NCBI GenBank assembly: GCA_016946835.1
Contig: JACVTC010000097.1
Location: 452,501 to 516,500 of the forward strand
Direction of reading: 5' to 3'
Length of the DNA: 64,000 nucleotides
Origin: Neocallimastix lanati (nom. inval.)
Lineage: Eukaryota; Neocallimastigomycota; Neocallimastigomycetes; Neocallimastigales; Neocallimastigaceae
The notes under the pieces are model-generated. The model searched no databases and was not told where the DNA came from. It was given only the letters and a program-made list of their open reading frames with translations. A program made the position numbers and the translations under genes. Below, in pieces: positions 14,076 through 24,474 of this stretch; position 1 is the first letter of the stretch, and each line of letters opens with the position of its first letter.

Positions 14076-14651
14076 GTGGAGTTTTTATAAGACCTAAATG
14101 ATATTTATTATTATTATTATTATTTTTTTTTTTTATTTTATGGAAACAATTATTAAAATTAATATGTTTTTTTTCTATTATTTGAATTGCTATTATACCA
14201 AAATTAAATAATAATTTTTAATAGTAAAATCAGAAAACAAAACAAAAATTAAACAAGAAAGCAAGCAAGCAAAAAAAAAAAAATAACGAAATAAATAAAT
14301 TTATTTATTTATTAATTGATATTTAATTTAAGTTATTTTATAATATATAAATTCATAAAAATTATTTAAACTGAAAATAAATTTAATTTTGTCTTTATTA
14401 TAGATAAATTTTTTGAACGTATTAGTACATCATAATATATAAAATATATAATAAATATATAAGTATTAATCATTATTATTATAATGATTAAGTCTTTTAA
14501 AGTTATTTATTTATATATTTATATATTTTAATCAATATAATTATAAATGCTTTAGAAATAGTAAAAAGTATAGCAATAAATTAAGAAATTCAATAATATA
14601 TATATTATTTAGCAATATTTTTTTTTTTTTTTTTTTTTTTTAATGAGGAAA

Positions 14652-14687
<36 letters not shown>

Positions 14688-15164
14688 ACTAATCGCATAA
14701 AACAATTAATCAATACTAAACATTATTACATTATTAGTAAATATTAAAATTAATTATATATTTATTTTTAAATCAATCATAATATTATTAACATTGTTGA
14801 TTCAATTTATAGTGTTATTAAGAACAATCAATTAATCTCATATTTATTTTATTTATTTAATCTTTTTAAGAAATATAATTTTATATTTAATTTTTTTTTT
14901 TTTTTATAATTTTTTGATAATCTTCAAATTGCTATAGTAATTAGATTTGTTTATTAATATATACCATTAATATACCATAAGTAAATATAAAACAATAAGT
15001 AATAAAAATAAAAATAAAATAAATTGACATAAAAACTTTTTTAACAAAAAATAAATAATTCGAAATTAAAATTTTTTGTTTATTTGAAAATTAAGTTTAT
15101 AAATTTCTTTATATAGTTTTTTATTTTTTATTTTTTATTTTTTTTTTATTTTTTCATTTCTTTT
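14076..15164. other. AT-rich intergenic spacer
   Basis: Homopolymers (poly-T and poly-A blocks at 14609-14685) and simple AT sequence between the TLDc gene and the first LINE fragment. No gene, tRNA or promoter motif was recognised. The TLDc polyadenylation region must lie in the first few hundred bases. Confidence 0.7.
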
Positions 15165-15444
15165 ATATGACGTCGGTATGATAAGACATGGATTTTCACC
15201 TCCCGGTGAAAGATCGGATACAGATTCGGTTGATAACACTAATACTGAAATTATTACTCGCAATAATAATTTCAGTATTAGTGGTGTTATCATCAATAAA
15301 TAGGAAAAGTTTTAACTATTGCTTCTAACACATTTTTATAATTATATAATATATAATATTTCATTTCATGTATTTTATTTTTTCATTTAAATCATGTAAT
15401 TTTATTATTATTAGTATAAATTAATTAAAATTATTCTCTAAATC

Positions 15445-15476
<32 letters not shown>

Positions 15477-15510
15477 CAAAACAAAAAAAAACAAAAAAAA
15501 ACAAAACAAA
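15165..15510 (+). mobile_element. 5'-truncated LINE family-A 3' end, mutated
   Basis: This segment repeats the last part of the ORF and the 3' UTR of the LINE at 20385-20683: the same GACGTCG start, the shared 'ATGGATTTTCACCTCC', and a tail ending TTATTCTCTAAATCTAAAAAA. The coding part is broken by two small insertions absent from the other copy. Each creates a hairpin: TTTCACC/GGTGAAA at 15194-15211, and arms at 15232-15256 and 15264-15291. The tail has become an (AAAAC)n microsatellite. It begins abruptly, as a 5'-truncated insertion or a duplication end would. Confidence 0.8.
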
Positions 15511-15535
15511 AAAAAAAAAAATTCATGTATTTTTT

Positions 15536-15965
15536 TCACTTCCAGGTCCATGGAGGGTTGATGGAAAAGGAATAACCTATATCAGGTGTACTAATTACAG
15601 CTTTCTGTGATTCTGATGATAATCGATGGTTATCCTTTCTAAAGTGGCTTCTAGTACAAAGAGAGAAAATTGGAATACTGGAAGACTATTGAAGGTGAAC
15701 TTGATGTTTTTAATTGTTTTAAACTGGATATGTAGTAACATTGGAGTTGTATAATTAATAATATCATGTAGTTTCTACATATTATCATTGTAATGAATCT
15801 ATTGTATTTTTTACTTTAGCATTATTTTGTATATGTATTTTTCTATAGTATTATTTATACTTTCATGTAGCTATTGTAAAATGGAATGTAGGAGATTGAT
15901 TCACTCCAAAGCTTGTGTTTAAGACATTATTTAACGGATGGGAATCTTTTTTATAGTCTTTCTCT
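15536..15965 (+). mobile_element. LINE family-B 3' end fragment
   Basis: Nearly collinear with 21267-21725: it starts at CCAGGTCCATGGAGGGTT, continues through the former ORF end (ATTGGAATACTGGAAGACTATTGA) and then the shared 3' UTR (CTGGATATGTAGTAACATTGG). The frame carries small differences, so this is dead sequence. The order family-A tail then family-B tail is the same as at 20389-21725, but about 570 bp between them are missing here. This suggests one duplicated segment with an internal deletion. Confidence 0.8.
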
Positions 15966-16427
15966 ACTAATTTTTTTTTTTCTTTTTAAATATACTTTTA
16001 GATAATTTATGATTATTCAACAGAAAATTTTTAACATCTTATAGCGCTTTATTAATTGAAAGAATTACAATCAGTCAAAAGATAAAAAGAAACAATTATT
16101 CATTTTAACAGTATATACAAGTAATTTTGTATCAATAAATTTTTTACCCTTGAGTAAATTTATAAATATTATATCAGTTATACCGGATAAAATCAATTAT
16201 TTACAAAATCTATAATCTATTAAATCATCAAGAATAATTTTATATTTCAAGCTTTCAAATATTCAACACCAATATTTTTTATTTACTATTTAAAGGGAAT
16301 TTACTTTCTCTTTTATTTTTTAATTTATTTTGTTATATATATAAAAAAAAAAAATTTTTTTATCTATTTTTTTTTTATTATTTTTTATTTTATTCTTCTT
16401 TTATTTTATTTTTTAGGCTTTCTTGAA
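15966..16427 (+). other. Presumed 5' UTR region of the LINE
   Basis: The spacer between the upstream LINE 3' end and the ATG at 16428. Around 16070-16115 it shares patchy similarity (AAAAGATAA... then ATTATTCATT) with 21805-21865, which also precedes a LINE start codon. This implies a repeated unit in which 3' end, leader and ORF follow one another. A pyrimidine-rich tract (16280-16420) precedes the ATG. No internal promoter motif was identified. Confidence 0.45.
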
Positions 16428-17921
16428 ATGGATAATACTTCTTCAAATTCAGCAACTATACCTGTTTTGCGGCGTGGCCTTCGAAGATACGATATTCAGA
16501 ATAAAGATTTCATTCTTATCTTTATTCATGATCTTCAATCATGGTCTGTTAGTAAACTTTGGGAATTTCTTAGTAAACGTATTTCCAATTGCAATGAAAT
16601 AGTTCATGGAATTATAAAAACACACACACCTAATATGGAAAATTACTTCATTTTAAGGATAAACTATGATAAGCCCACTTATTACCTAAGTATTTTATTT
16701 CTTCTTACCCATTGCCTTCCAATCAATAAAATTAATTGGATCCAAACCGACAAAATCAGAACTTTCAATGAAGTTAAGAAATTTAACAACAAATTTTCTT
16801 CTTTTGAAACTAAATCAATGGCTAAAGATTTTCTTTATAGTAATATTTATTCACCGTCTACTCAGTTCTTTAATCTTCGTGTCAGTTGGAACATTAATGG
16901 ATGGAATGATGAAAAACGTGATGGTATTAGATACTTTAATGAAATTTTTAAAGCCATCTGTATTTGCTTGCAAGAGGTCGGTAATAGCCAATACCTTAAT
17001 GTACATTCAAATAATTACCTATTTCTTTGTCACTATAATACAATTTTACGAAAAGCTGATCCAAATATACCCGGTATGAGAGGTCTTAGTATAAGTGTAC
17101 ATCGTTCTTGTTCATTTTCTCCTGATCCCTTTGAATATAAGTATATCATTTCTGTCAACATTGCTTCTTTTTGGGGAATTAAATGCACTATTGGTAATAT
17201 TTATGTTCCTACGGTCACTCATAAGGAAGAAAGAAAGAATGCCTTTTCAGAAATTACTAATTGGATAAAGAAACATACTAATACACCTTCTATTCTTGTA
17301 GGTGACTTTAATATGTCTAAATCCCAATTAGTAAGTTTACTTAATAAATCATCTCATCAGTGGTTCACTAAAAACTTATCAGGTCTCGATTTCACATGGG
17401 CTCGGGATGGTAGATCGTCTTGTATTGATCATGTTTTATTTAATTGTAAAATGAAGGAATACATTAATAAGGTATCTGTTTGTAGTACTTTCAATGATAT
17501 ATCTGACCACTTCCCTCTTATCCTTTCCTGTAAGAAAGATGACTCAGAAGGTTTTCGTGCTCCTACTCCTTCTAGAAGATTCAAGTGGTCCCAACGCATG
17601 TGTAATGAAAAGCATAATGAAATATTCTCAAGTAACTACTTCTCAATTCTTCTTAATGAATTTGATGATAATAAAGTATTAAGTTCTAATGAAATGGTCA
17701 ATAAATTTATAGAAACAGCTAATAAAGTTGGTGATAAAGTTCATGCTAGAGTTCCTTGTGATCTTAAAGGCTCAGCTTTCCACTGCCCTTATTATATTAA
17801 GAAACTTTCTCATGAAAAACATGTTGCATTTAATGAAATCAAAAATTTTTCTTTAGGTTCTAATCTTGAAAACCTTGATGAATTTTTAAATTTGCTTCGT
17901 GAATATAAAAATATATTCTAA
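16428..17921 (+). pseudogene. LINE ORF, N-terminal RRM-like region and AP endonuclease domain
   Basis: A 497-aa open segment. Residues about 27-110 alternate strand and helix predictions by eye (DFILIFIHDL ... SKLWEFLSK ... FILRI) and may be an RRM-like RNA-binding domain; this is inference. Residues about 149-370 are an exonuclease-endonuclease-phosphatase (APE) domain: SWNINGW (153-159), LQEVG with E183, Y259 in IYVP, GDFN (D293, N295), IDHVLF (D334) and SDHFPL (D360, H361). All catalytic positions look intact. The frame is lost at about 17910 in the A-run of GAATATAAAAATA, where a one-base indel would restore the continuation into the RT region. The terminal TAA at 17919 is therefore an artefact of decay. 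Confidence 0.9.
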
Positions 17922-18788
17922 AGTCAGGTCAATAAAGTTTTCTATTAAATCAAAACAATTTCATCAGTCAATAGAATCTGCATGTAATGATTTTCGTAAT
18001 AAAAATGCTAGGAGTGCTTGGTTAAAATTAAAGAAGCTATCTCACCCTATGTACTCTAATTCTATTTCGTCAAGTGTTTTAAAGGACAAGCAGGGTAACT
18101 TTATATTCTCTCATTCGGATCAATTAAATCGATTTGCTGAACATTACAGTGAACTAGCTTCTGATGTTACTCAACACAGTTTGGATAATGAATACTGGGT
18201 AAGTTTATTTGGAACTAATCCTAATAATAATCTTACTTGGGATATTAATGATTCTATTACTATGGAAGAAATTCAAAACACTGCGCTTGATATGAAAAAT
18301 AATAAAGCTCCTGGACCCGATGGTATTCCGATTGAATTTTTTAAAGCCTTCTTTAGTAAATCTGATTTATCCGATAATCAAGATGATTCTTCAGATGATC
18401 ACTACTCTAAGTGTGCTAAATGTTTACTTTCATTATTTAACAAAATCTGGGATGGTGATTTCCCTGAAGAGTGGAATTCGGCTTCTATAATATCAATTCC
18501 AAAAAAAGGTGATCTTTCGGATTGTAATAATTATCGTGGTATTTCTCTTATTAATGTTGGCTTAAAAATTATTTCAAAGATTGTTACTAATAGAATTGCT
18601 AAATATGCCCTTGAACATAAATTTGTTAGACCTGAACAATTTGGATTTAGAAATAAAGAAGAATGCATAAGTTTATATATTTCAATTAGAGAGATTTGTC
18701 AAAGAAGAAAATTTCAAGGAAATTTTACTTATCTTGCTTTTCTCGATCTTAAAAAAGCCTATGATTCAGTACCTATCTTTAATATTTT
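17911..18788 (+). pseudogene. LINE ORF, linker and first half of reverse transcriptase
   Basis: Continues in another frame from the endonuclease segment (the open stretch reaches back to 17899). After a linker of about 130 residues come RT blocks: NKAPGPDGIPIEFF (18301-18342), IISIPKKGD and NNYRGISLINVGLK (18488-18570), and EQFGF with FLDLKKAYDSVP (18634-18775), which carries the first catalytic aspartate. The frame then breaks around 18786, just before what would be the 'DQYNLGIRD' region. This segment therefore encodes roughly the fingers and part of the palm. Confidence 0.9.
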
Positions 18789-18971
18789 GACCAATATAAC
18801 TTAGGAATTAGAGATAAATGTCATCTGTTTTTAAAGAATCTTTATCTATCTTCTAAAGCTCGTGCTTTTTTTAATGGTAAACTTTCAGAAGAATTTTCGA
18901 TTAATCGGGGTATTAGACAAGGATACCCTCTATCTCCTATTTTATTCAATTTGTTCATTAATGATATACTG
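18789..18971 (+). pseudogene. LINE ORF, middle RT segment in a third frame
   Basis: A short stretch that reads as reverse transcriptase only in a third frame: LGIRDKCHLFLKNLY, then FFNGKLSEEF and INRGIRQGYPLSPILFNLF (RT block with RQG and PLSP), ending INDIL at two stop codons near 18972. It is missing from any single long open frame, so simple ORF calling would lose the RT block between the two catalytic aspartate motifs. The two bounding frameshifts confirm the element is dead. Confidence 0.85.
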
Positions 18972-20538
18972 TGATAAGTATGGTGTATATTTAGATTCTC
19001 AATATTGTTGTGGTGGACTTTTTGCGGATGATATTGTTTTAGTTGCTCCATCTAAACAAGCTCTTAAGAAAATTTTGAATAAAGTTCATGAATGGGCTAT
19101 TAAGAATGAAATGACTTTTGGAATTAATATGTGCGCTACTCTTGTTGTAAAACCGATTAACTTTGTTAAACCAATAAACTATGAAGATCCATCTTTCTTT
19201 ATTGGTAGTAAAAAATTACCTAAAACTGACAACTATACTTATCTTGGTATTCCTTTTGATAAATCTTTATCACTGAAACCTATACAATCCAAATTAAACA
19301 GTAATTTAAATGTCAAATTAAATTTGTACTTTCGATTTCTTATTAATAAATCTGTTCCTCTCCCATTGAAGAAATATGTTTTAATTTCGTTTATTCTTAG
19401 TCTTGTTACATATTATGCTCCTCTCATTGGTTCAAATAAGAGCAGATGTTCTAAAGCTCAAAAAATTATTAATAGAGGACTTTATTGGAGTTATGGATTT
19501 AAATCTCACAATTCTTCTGTTAGTCTCTATGATATTACTCGTGAATTGAGAATACCTCCTCTTTCAGCTATCTGTGCAATATCTCAATTAGGATGCTTTA
19601 GAAAATGGAAAAATTCTTCATGTATTATTAATCATCTCACTAATAATATTCCTACTATGTCACATTACTCATGGACTAAAGAATCAAGGACTTTGGATAA
19701 GAAATTAATTGGTAAAAAAACAAATGAAATAAAAAAGTTTTAATGGGAAAGGGATGTCTTCAAACCCTCAAAAGCTAAAAAAGCAATTATTTACAAGGAG
19801 AATGATTTTGGATTTATTTCAGAAATCAGAAACTTAACATTTCAATATCCTAAGTATCAGTTGGGATTCTTTTGGATTTCTCGAATTAGGTGTGGTTTTA
19901 AATTTGACATTAGTATTTCCATTAAAAGAAAAATCGTCTCAGAAGATTGCCCTAAATGTTACCCTTGTTGTGGTGTTAGTGTACCTAGCTTTTCTCACTG
20001 GATCTTTGCCTGTAAAGAATTGGAAAATTACAGAAATAAATCTTTACCTTTTCTAGATGATCTCTTTTTGAAGTTTGCAATGATAATTGAACAAAAATCC
20101 TTGTATATTTCTTTAGATTCAGAAAAGGATTATGATAATAATATTTATTATTATATATTGAGTGCACTTCCTGGTGGGCGTTCAATATATTCAAAAATTA
20201 AAGTTAATAATGGGGAACAAAGACAATTAGTTGACAATATTTTTAAACAAAGTTCAACTTCGTCAACTGTTCTGAATTTTGTGGGGATTGCGGAGTTTCT
20301 AACAAACGTAATACCATTAATTTGTCGATCTTTTAGTTTGATGATGAAATGGTATTCCGTTGAATCTACAGTTGCCAAGAGCGTCGACGTCGAAATGATA
20401 AGGCATGGATTTTCACCTCCAGATACAGATTCGATTGATAACACTAATACTGAAATTATTACTCGCAATAATGGACGTGGTGTTATTATCGAGGAATGGG
20501 AAAAGTTAGAGGCTATTGCTTCTAACGCACTTTTATAA
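18972..20538 (+). pseudogene. LINE ORF, catalytic FADD half of RT and C-terminal Cys/His region
   Basis: Begins CDKYG and carries the RT catalytic box FADDIV (19021-19038), then the thumb (YLGIPFD near 19243). An in-frame TAA at 19741-19743 interrupts it. The same frame resumes with KPSKAKKAIIY and a C-terminal domain from 19861: CGFKF, then CPKCYPCCG ... H ... C (19950-20012), a CCHC-like metal-binding motif found at LINE C-termini. It then has LPGGR (20167-20181), a block repeated in the diverged copies downstream, and ends TAA at about 20538. The former protein would have been roughly 1360 residues including all segments. Confidence 0.88.
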
Positions 20539-20643
20539 TTTTATAATATATAATATTTTATTTCATGTATTTTATTTGTTATTTTTTCATTTAATTCATA
20601 TACTTTTATTATTATTATAAATTAAATAAAGTTATTCTCTAAG

Positions 20644-20683
<40 letters not shown>

Positions 20684-20684
<1 letters not shown>

Positions 20685-20762
20685 TATTTTTTTCATTTAA
20701 ATCTTGTAATTTTATTATTATTATAAATTAAATAAAGTTATTCTCTAAGTCTAAAAAAAAAA
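20684..20762 (+). repeat. Tandem duplication of the LINE 3' tail
   Basis: Immediately after the poly-A tail, the last ~75 bp of the 3' UTR recur (ATGTATTTTTTTCATTTAAA ... ATTCTCTAAGTCT) with a second A tail. Such tail duplications can come from 3'-end re-priming during target-primed reverse transcription or from slippage between A tails. Confidence 0.8.
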
Positions 20763-20817
20763 TTTTATTTTTATATAACAATTATTTAATTTTTAAATTT
20801 AATGATTTAATATTATT

Positions 20818-21725
20818 ACTTTTAGTAATTTTCTGAACAATGAGTGTGTAAATATTTATGTGACGTGGTACCTATTATTTAACTTCCATTTTGGTGGAAG
20901 AGATATAGGCAATATTGATTTAAATCATAAAAAGGAATGGGATGTTTTGCTTAAGAACCAAATTATTTCTGGTGATTATTCAAAAACGCCATTCTAGGTA
21001 CGGTCGGCGGCTCTCTTTATAGAAATTATGCCTCGGGCTAGTACTCGACATGGGTTACTATTCCGAAAGTATAAACGCAAACTAACCAGGGGCGTCAATG
21101 ATGAAAATGTAGTAAGACAGGCCTAGCAAGGCCAATGCCTCTAAAGGAGAAGACCATAATTTCTTTCAGATAGTCAATTCAAACCCTAATCCATAAGGAT
21201 ATGAGGTTCATTGCATATGAACTTTTTTCTGAATTTATTTATATCCCATTGATGTGGACTATTTTTCCAGGTCCATGGAGGGTTAATGGAAAAGGAATAA
21301 ACTATATATCAGGTGTACTAATTGTAGCTTTCTGTGATTCTGATGATAGTCGATGGTTATCATTTCCAAAGTGGCTTCTAGTACAAAGAGAGAAAATTGG
21401 AATACTGGAAGACTGTTGAAAGTGAACTTGATGTTTTTAATTGTTTTAAACTGGATATGTAGTAACATTGGAATTGTATAATTAATAATATCATATAGTT
21501 TCTACATATTATCATTGTAATGAATCTATTGTATTTTTTTACTTTAGCATTATTTTGTATATGTATTTTTTTATAGTATTATTTAAACTCTCATGTAGCT
21601 ATTGTAAAATAGAAATGTAGGAGATTGATTCATTTCAAAGCTTGTTAAAGCTTGTGCTTAAAACATTATTTAATGGATGGGAATCTTTTTATAGTTTTTC
21701 ACTACTAACATTATTTACATTTTCA
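20818..21725 (+). pseudogene. LINE family-B ORF C-terminus and 3' UTR
   Basis: Clear similarity to 29190-29640 shows a second LINE lineage: GTGACGTGGTACC, TTGGTGGAAGAGATATAGGC, ATTTCTGGTGATTATTC, CGGGCTAGTACTCG, GCCAATGCCTCTAAAGGAGA. Conceptual translation of the 29190 copy gives LLGGR ... PFLVRFVALFIEIMPWASTR, which aligns with LPGGR ... VGIAEFLTNVIPLICRS of the family-A ORF. Both are therefore C-termini of related LINE ORFs. The ORF end is best preserved at 21201-21419 (FCDSDDSRWLSF...ILEDC then TGA). Stops and frameshifts occur upstream (for example in CCTAGCAAGG). The 3' UTR to about 21725 is shared with 15700-15965. Confidence 0.75.
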
Positions 21726-22061
21726 TTTCAGTTTATTTATGAGTACATTAGAGAAAATTATTTTATCAATCAAAGCTATATAATCAAATAGAATTTCAGA
21801 GACTCAAAAGATAACAGGAAAAAAAAAAGAAAAAAAGAAAAAAAAGAGATTATTCATTACTACAGAATTTTTAAGTCGTTTATTCTATTTAAATTTAATC
21901 AATTACTGCACAAAGTTAGGAACTTCATATTATTTTTTTTATTTAAATTTTTATAATTTATTTTTTATATATTTTTTATTTATATCTATATTTCTTAGTT
22001 TTTAGTATTTTAGTTTTTATTTGTTTCGTTTTTTTTTTAATTTATAGTTTTTAGTTCATCA
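21726..22061 (+). other. Spacer or presumed LINE leader
   Basis: A-rich and T-rich DNA between a LINE 3' UTR and the next LINE-like start codon at 22062. Patchily similar to 16070-16115, suggesting it is the leader of the following element. No gene. Confidence 0.4.
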
Positions 22062-22390
22062 TGGAGAAGATATTTCACCGGGGTTTTTGCTGTTATGGAA
22101 CATCTAATGACAACACAAGGTTGATTTTTATCGGAGGTATATACTCATGGACTAATGCTAAAATGAAGGAATTTATTCATTCTAAATGCAAAAAAATTCA
22201 AGGTTAATACTTTATCAGTAAAAAGAATTACTAAATTTAATGATAGCTTCTTCAGGATAAAAGTATACACTCCACATTTCAACCACGAAAAATTTGAAGA
22301 AGTATTTGAAAAATCATAATCAGGAGTTAAAATTTCATATTGTAGATGTTCCAAATGGGATCTAACAAAGAAAGAACGAGAACTACACAG
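22062..22390 (+). pseudogene. LINE ORF N-terminal (RRM-like) fragment
   Basis: From the ATG at 22062 the frame reads MEKIFHRGFCCYG, then LIFIGGIYSWTNAKMKEFI. After a stop and frameshift it continues LSVKRITKFNDSFFRIKVY and later KWD. This parallels the N-terminus of the LINE at 16428 (LIFIHDLQSWSVSKLWEFL ... FILRINY) in pattern and spacing, but with many substitutions, so it is a different subfamily. The endonuclease and RT domains that should follow are absent. Broken by at least one frameshift and two stops. Confidence 0.6.
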
Positions 22391-22397
22391 ACACTAG

Positions 22398-22640
22398 TTA
22401 ATATAAAATTTTACTTGCGTTCCATTTTCTTGTGGTTTTAAATGTTATCTTTTTGGTGAATTTGGAATGAAGTATTTTATGGATATTGAAATTCTTTATG
22501 GAAAATTTTTTTGTAATTACCAAAAATAGTTTTATATCAAATAATAATTTAAACACTATTGTCACAGATATGAATAATGTAGAATCAAGTACTGATTCTG
22601 ATAATGGTAAAATATATATGCAATAACGCTCCAAGCGGCG
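22398..22640 (+). pseudogene. LINE C-terminal fragment
   Basis: Similar to 28845-29030 in DNA and in broken translation: EFGMKYF then DIEILY.KFF, and the shared ATTGTCACAGATATGAATAA / AATCAAGTACTGATTCTGAT. It represents the low-complexity region C-terminal to the metal-binding motif. It directly follows the N-terminal fragment, so the core domains between were deleted. It ends near a GC-rich patch (GCTCCAAGCGGCGCC at 22629). Confidence 0.6.
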
Positions 22641-22849
22641 CCTAGACTAGCTAATAACCAAATCTTTTTATAGTTATTTTGTTCTCCATCGTTATCTCTT
22701 TCATTGCTATTTTCTTCATAGTTATAATGTTGATAATCGTTAATATTTCATGTATTAAAGAAAATGACTTTGTTAAAAATAATGAAAAGAAATTTCATAA
22801 GAAATTTTATATTAAAAGAAAATCAACTGCTAGATTTTGAGCTTCAAAT

Positions 22850-23880
22850 TAAATATATTATAAAAAATTTAATATAGAGAATATTCCTAAGATTTCACAT
22901 TTCTCATGGACAAAAAAAATTATGTTCTCTCCATAGAAAAATTAGGTATGAAAATATTATGAAATATAAAAATGTAATTGAATTCTATTGGTCAAATAAT
23001 AGTAAACATCAAGGAATTAAAGGGACAGATTATGATAAATATAAATATATTGAAATAAGAAAATCATTCAAACTCAGCCTTGAATATCCCCAACTTAATT
23101 TAGGTTTTAATTGGATTTTAACATGAAGATCTGGTTTCAAATACAACCCTATTATTGCTATCAGAAGTAGTTGAATTTCTGACAATCGTCTGAAAGTCTA
23201 CCCATGCTATGGAGAAGGTGAACAGTTGTCCATTCACTGGATATTGGAATGTTTTTCCTTTTCGTCATATAGATGCCAATCTTTAGATTTCATCAATGAC
23301 CTTTTTATAATATTCAATGATAAAATAAGAATTCTTTCCTTATTACCAACATGTTCTAATGTTTTTGAATATGAAAATTTTATCAATAAATATTTTCCCA
23401 TATTCATTCTTGGTGGAAATCTTTAGTTTTAGATGAGCTTCAATTATACTGGGAAACGAAGACAATTAAGTGAACAACTCTTAAACAGTTAACAGGGGTC
23501 ATTTGTTCCGTATTTTGTGGGACTTGTGCATTATCTTACTAAAGTAATACCCATCATTAGTAGCTCTCTTGAGTTACTTTTTGATCAATTTCGTAAGAAA
23601 TCATTCAGTTCCAAGAGTGCAAATGTTATACCGATATAGCTTAGGAACAATACTATTAGTCTTATAGATTCGGTGAAAGAAACTAGACTGTTAGTCTTTG
23701 TGTTTGAAATATATATATATATATAATAGAGTAATTCTCTTAATGAGAATTTCTCTGTATATTCAGGGGAAAGTTTAGTGGTCACAACACTATCTATTTT
23801 AAAGATGTTACTTCTTTGTTTTATTATTATATATTTATGATGATGATCTTGTTACTACACATAGTATACATCACACCCGA
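22850..23880 (+). pseudogene. LINE RT C-terminal flank, Cys/His region and 3' UTR, decayed
   Basis: Reads NIPKISHFSWTKK (compare NIPTMSHYSWTKE of the 16428 element), then LEYPQLNLGFNWI (compare FQYPKYQLGFFWI), a YPC..G...S.HWI.EC metal-binding-like segment at about 23190-23250, and RRQLSEQLL with FVGLVHYLTKVIPIISSS (compare FVGIAEFLTNVIPLICRS) near 23460-23575. Multiple stops and frameshifts. The 3' UTR (about 23640-23880) is recognisable again at 47880-48060. It belongs to the same orientation and cluster as the other copies. Confidence 0.75.
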
Positions 23881-24394
23881 AATTTTTTTTTTAACTTCTG
23901 AACTTATTTTTGTTCTTTATTTCATTAAATTTTCTATGATTAATTAATTTTTTTTTTAATTTTTTTTTATTTTACTTAATCTTTTATATACATTTTATCT
24001 TTAATATATATAATGTTTTTTTTTTTTTAAAAAAATGTAATACATAAAAATATAATTAACTATTTAACAAAGAACTGGAAGTATACTCTCATCTTAGTCT
24101 AAAAAATAAAAAATTTTTAATAAATATTGTTAAGTAAAGTTTATTCCCAGTGCATTTATAAGATGAAATTATAATTTATTAAATCTTTTTTTTTGAGGAG
24201 AATTAATAAAATAAAACTATCTCAAATTTCAATAATTAAATAATTAAAGTTTTAAAGGAGCAATAGAACAAAGATATTTTTAATTTATTATCTGATAAAA
24301 ATAAAAAAATACAAAAGATTACTTTGCAAAATTTAAGAAGGAATACCAATTGATCCAAAATCTATTTTATTTATTCAAATATAAACAAGTACTC

Positions 24395-24474
24395 CTAGTA
24401 TAAAAAATTTTATTTAAATTATTAATATCTTCAATTACAAATATTAATAATATGAATAAAATTTTTTATACTAG
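24395..24474. repeat. 34-bp inverted repeat (hairpin)
   Basis: Arms 24395-24428 and 24441-24474 are reverse complements with two mismatches, separated by a 12-nt loop (CTTCAATTACAA). The outer 20 bp starting CTAGTATAAAAAATTTTATT match perfectly. The longest hairpin found in the window. No coding content and no recognised target-site duplication. Confidence 0.85.

Larger units (their letters stand above)
16428..20683 (+). mobile_element. APE-type non-LTR retrotransposon (LINE), near full length, inactivated
   Basis: One coding region runs from the ATG at 16428 to the TAA near 20538, followed by a 3' UTR (20539-20640) and a poly-A tail (to about 20683). The order is an RRM-like N-terminal region, apurinic endonuclease, reverse transcriptase and a C-terminal Cys/His segment. 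No RNase H was seen. This layout is typical of L1/Tx1-like or Tad-like elements; the exact clade was not determined. It is inactivated by frameshifts near 17910, 18786 and 18972 and an in-frame TAA at 19741. Its base composition is less AT-rich than its flanks. LINE fragments flank it on both sides in the same orientation. No target-site duplication was identified because of the tandem arrangement. Confidence 0.93.

Noticed and set aside
21201-21419. 72-residue open frame as an independent small gene
   Set aside because: It is the preserved end of the family-B LINE ORF; the same sequence recurs at 15536-15695.
15165-21725. LTR retrotransposon with ~0.8-kb direct repeats flanking the LINE body
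   Set aside because: The repeats are the 3' coding end and 3' UTR of LINEs with poly-A tails; there is no TG..CA terminus, primer-binding site, gag, protease or integrase.
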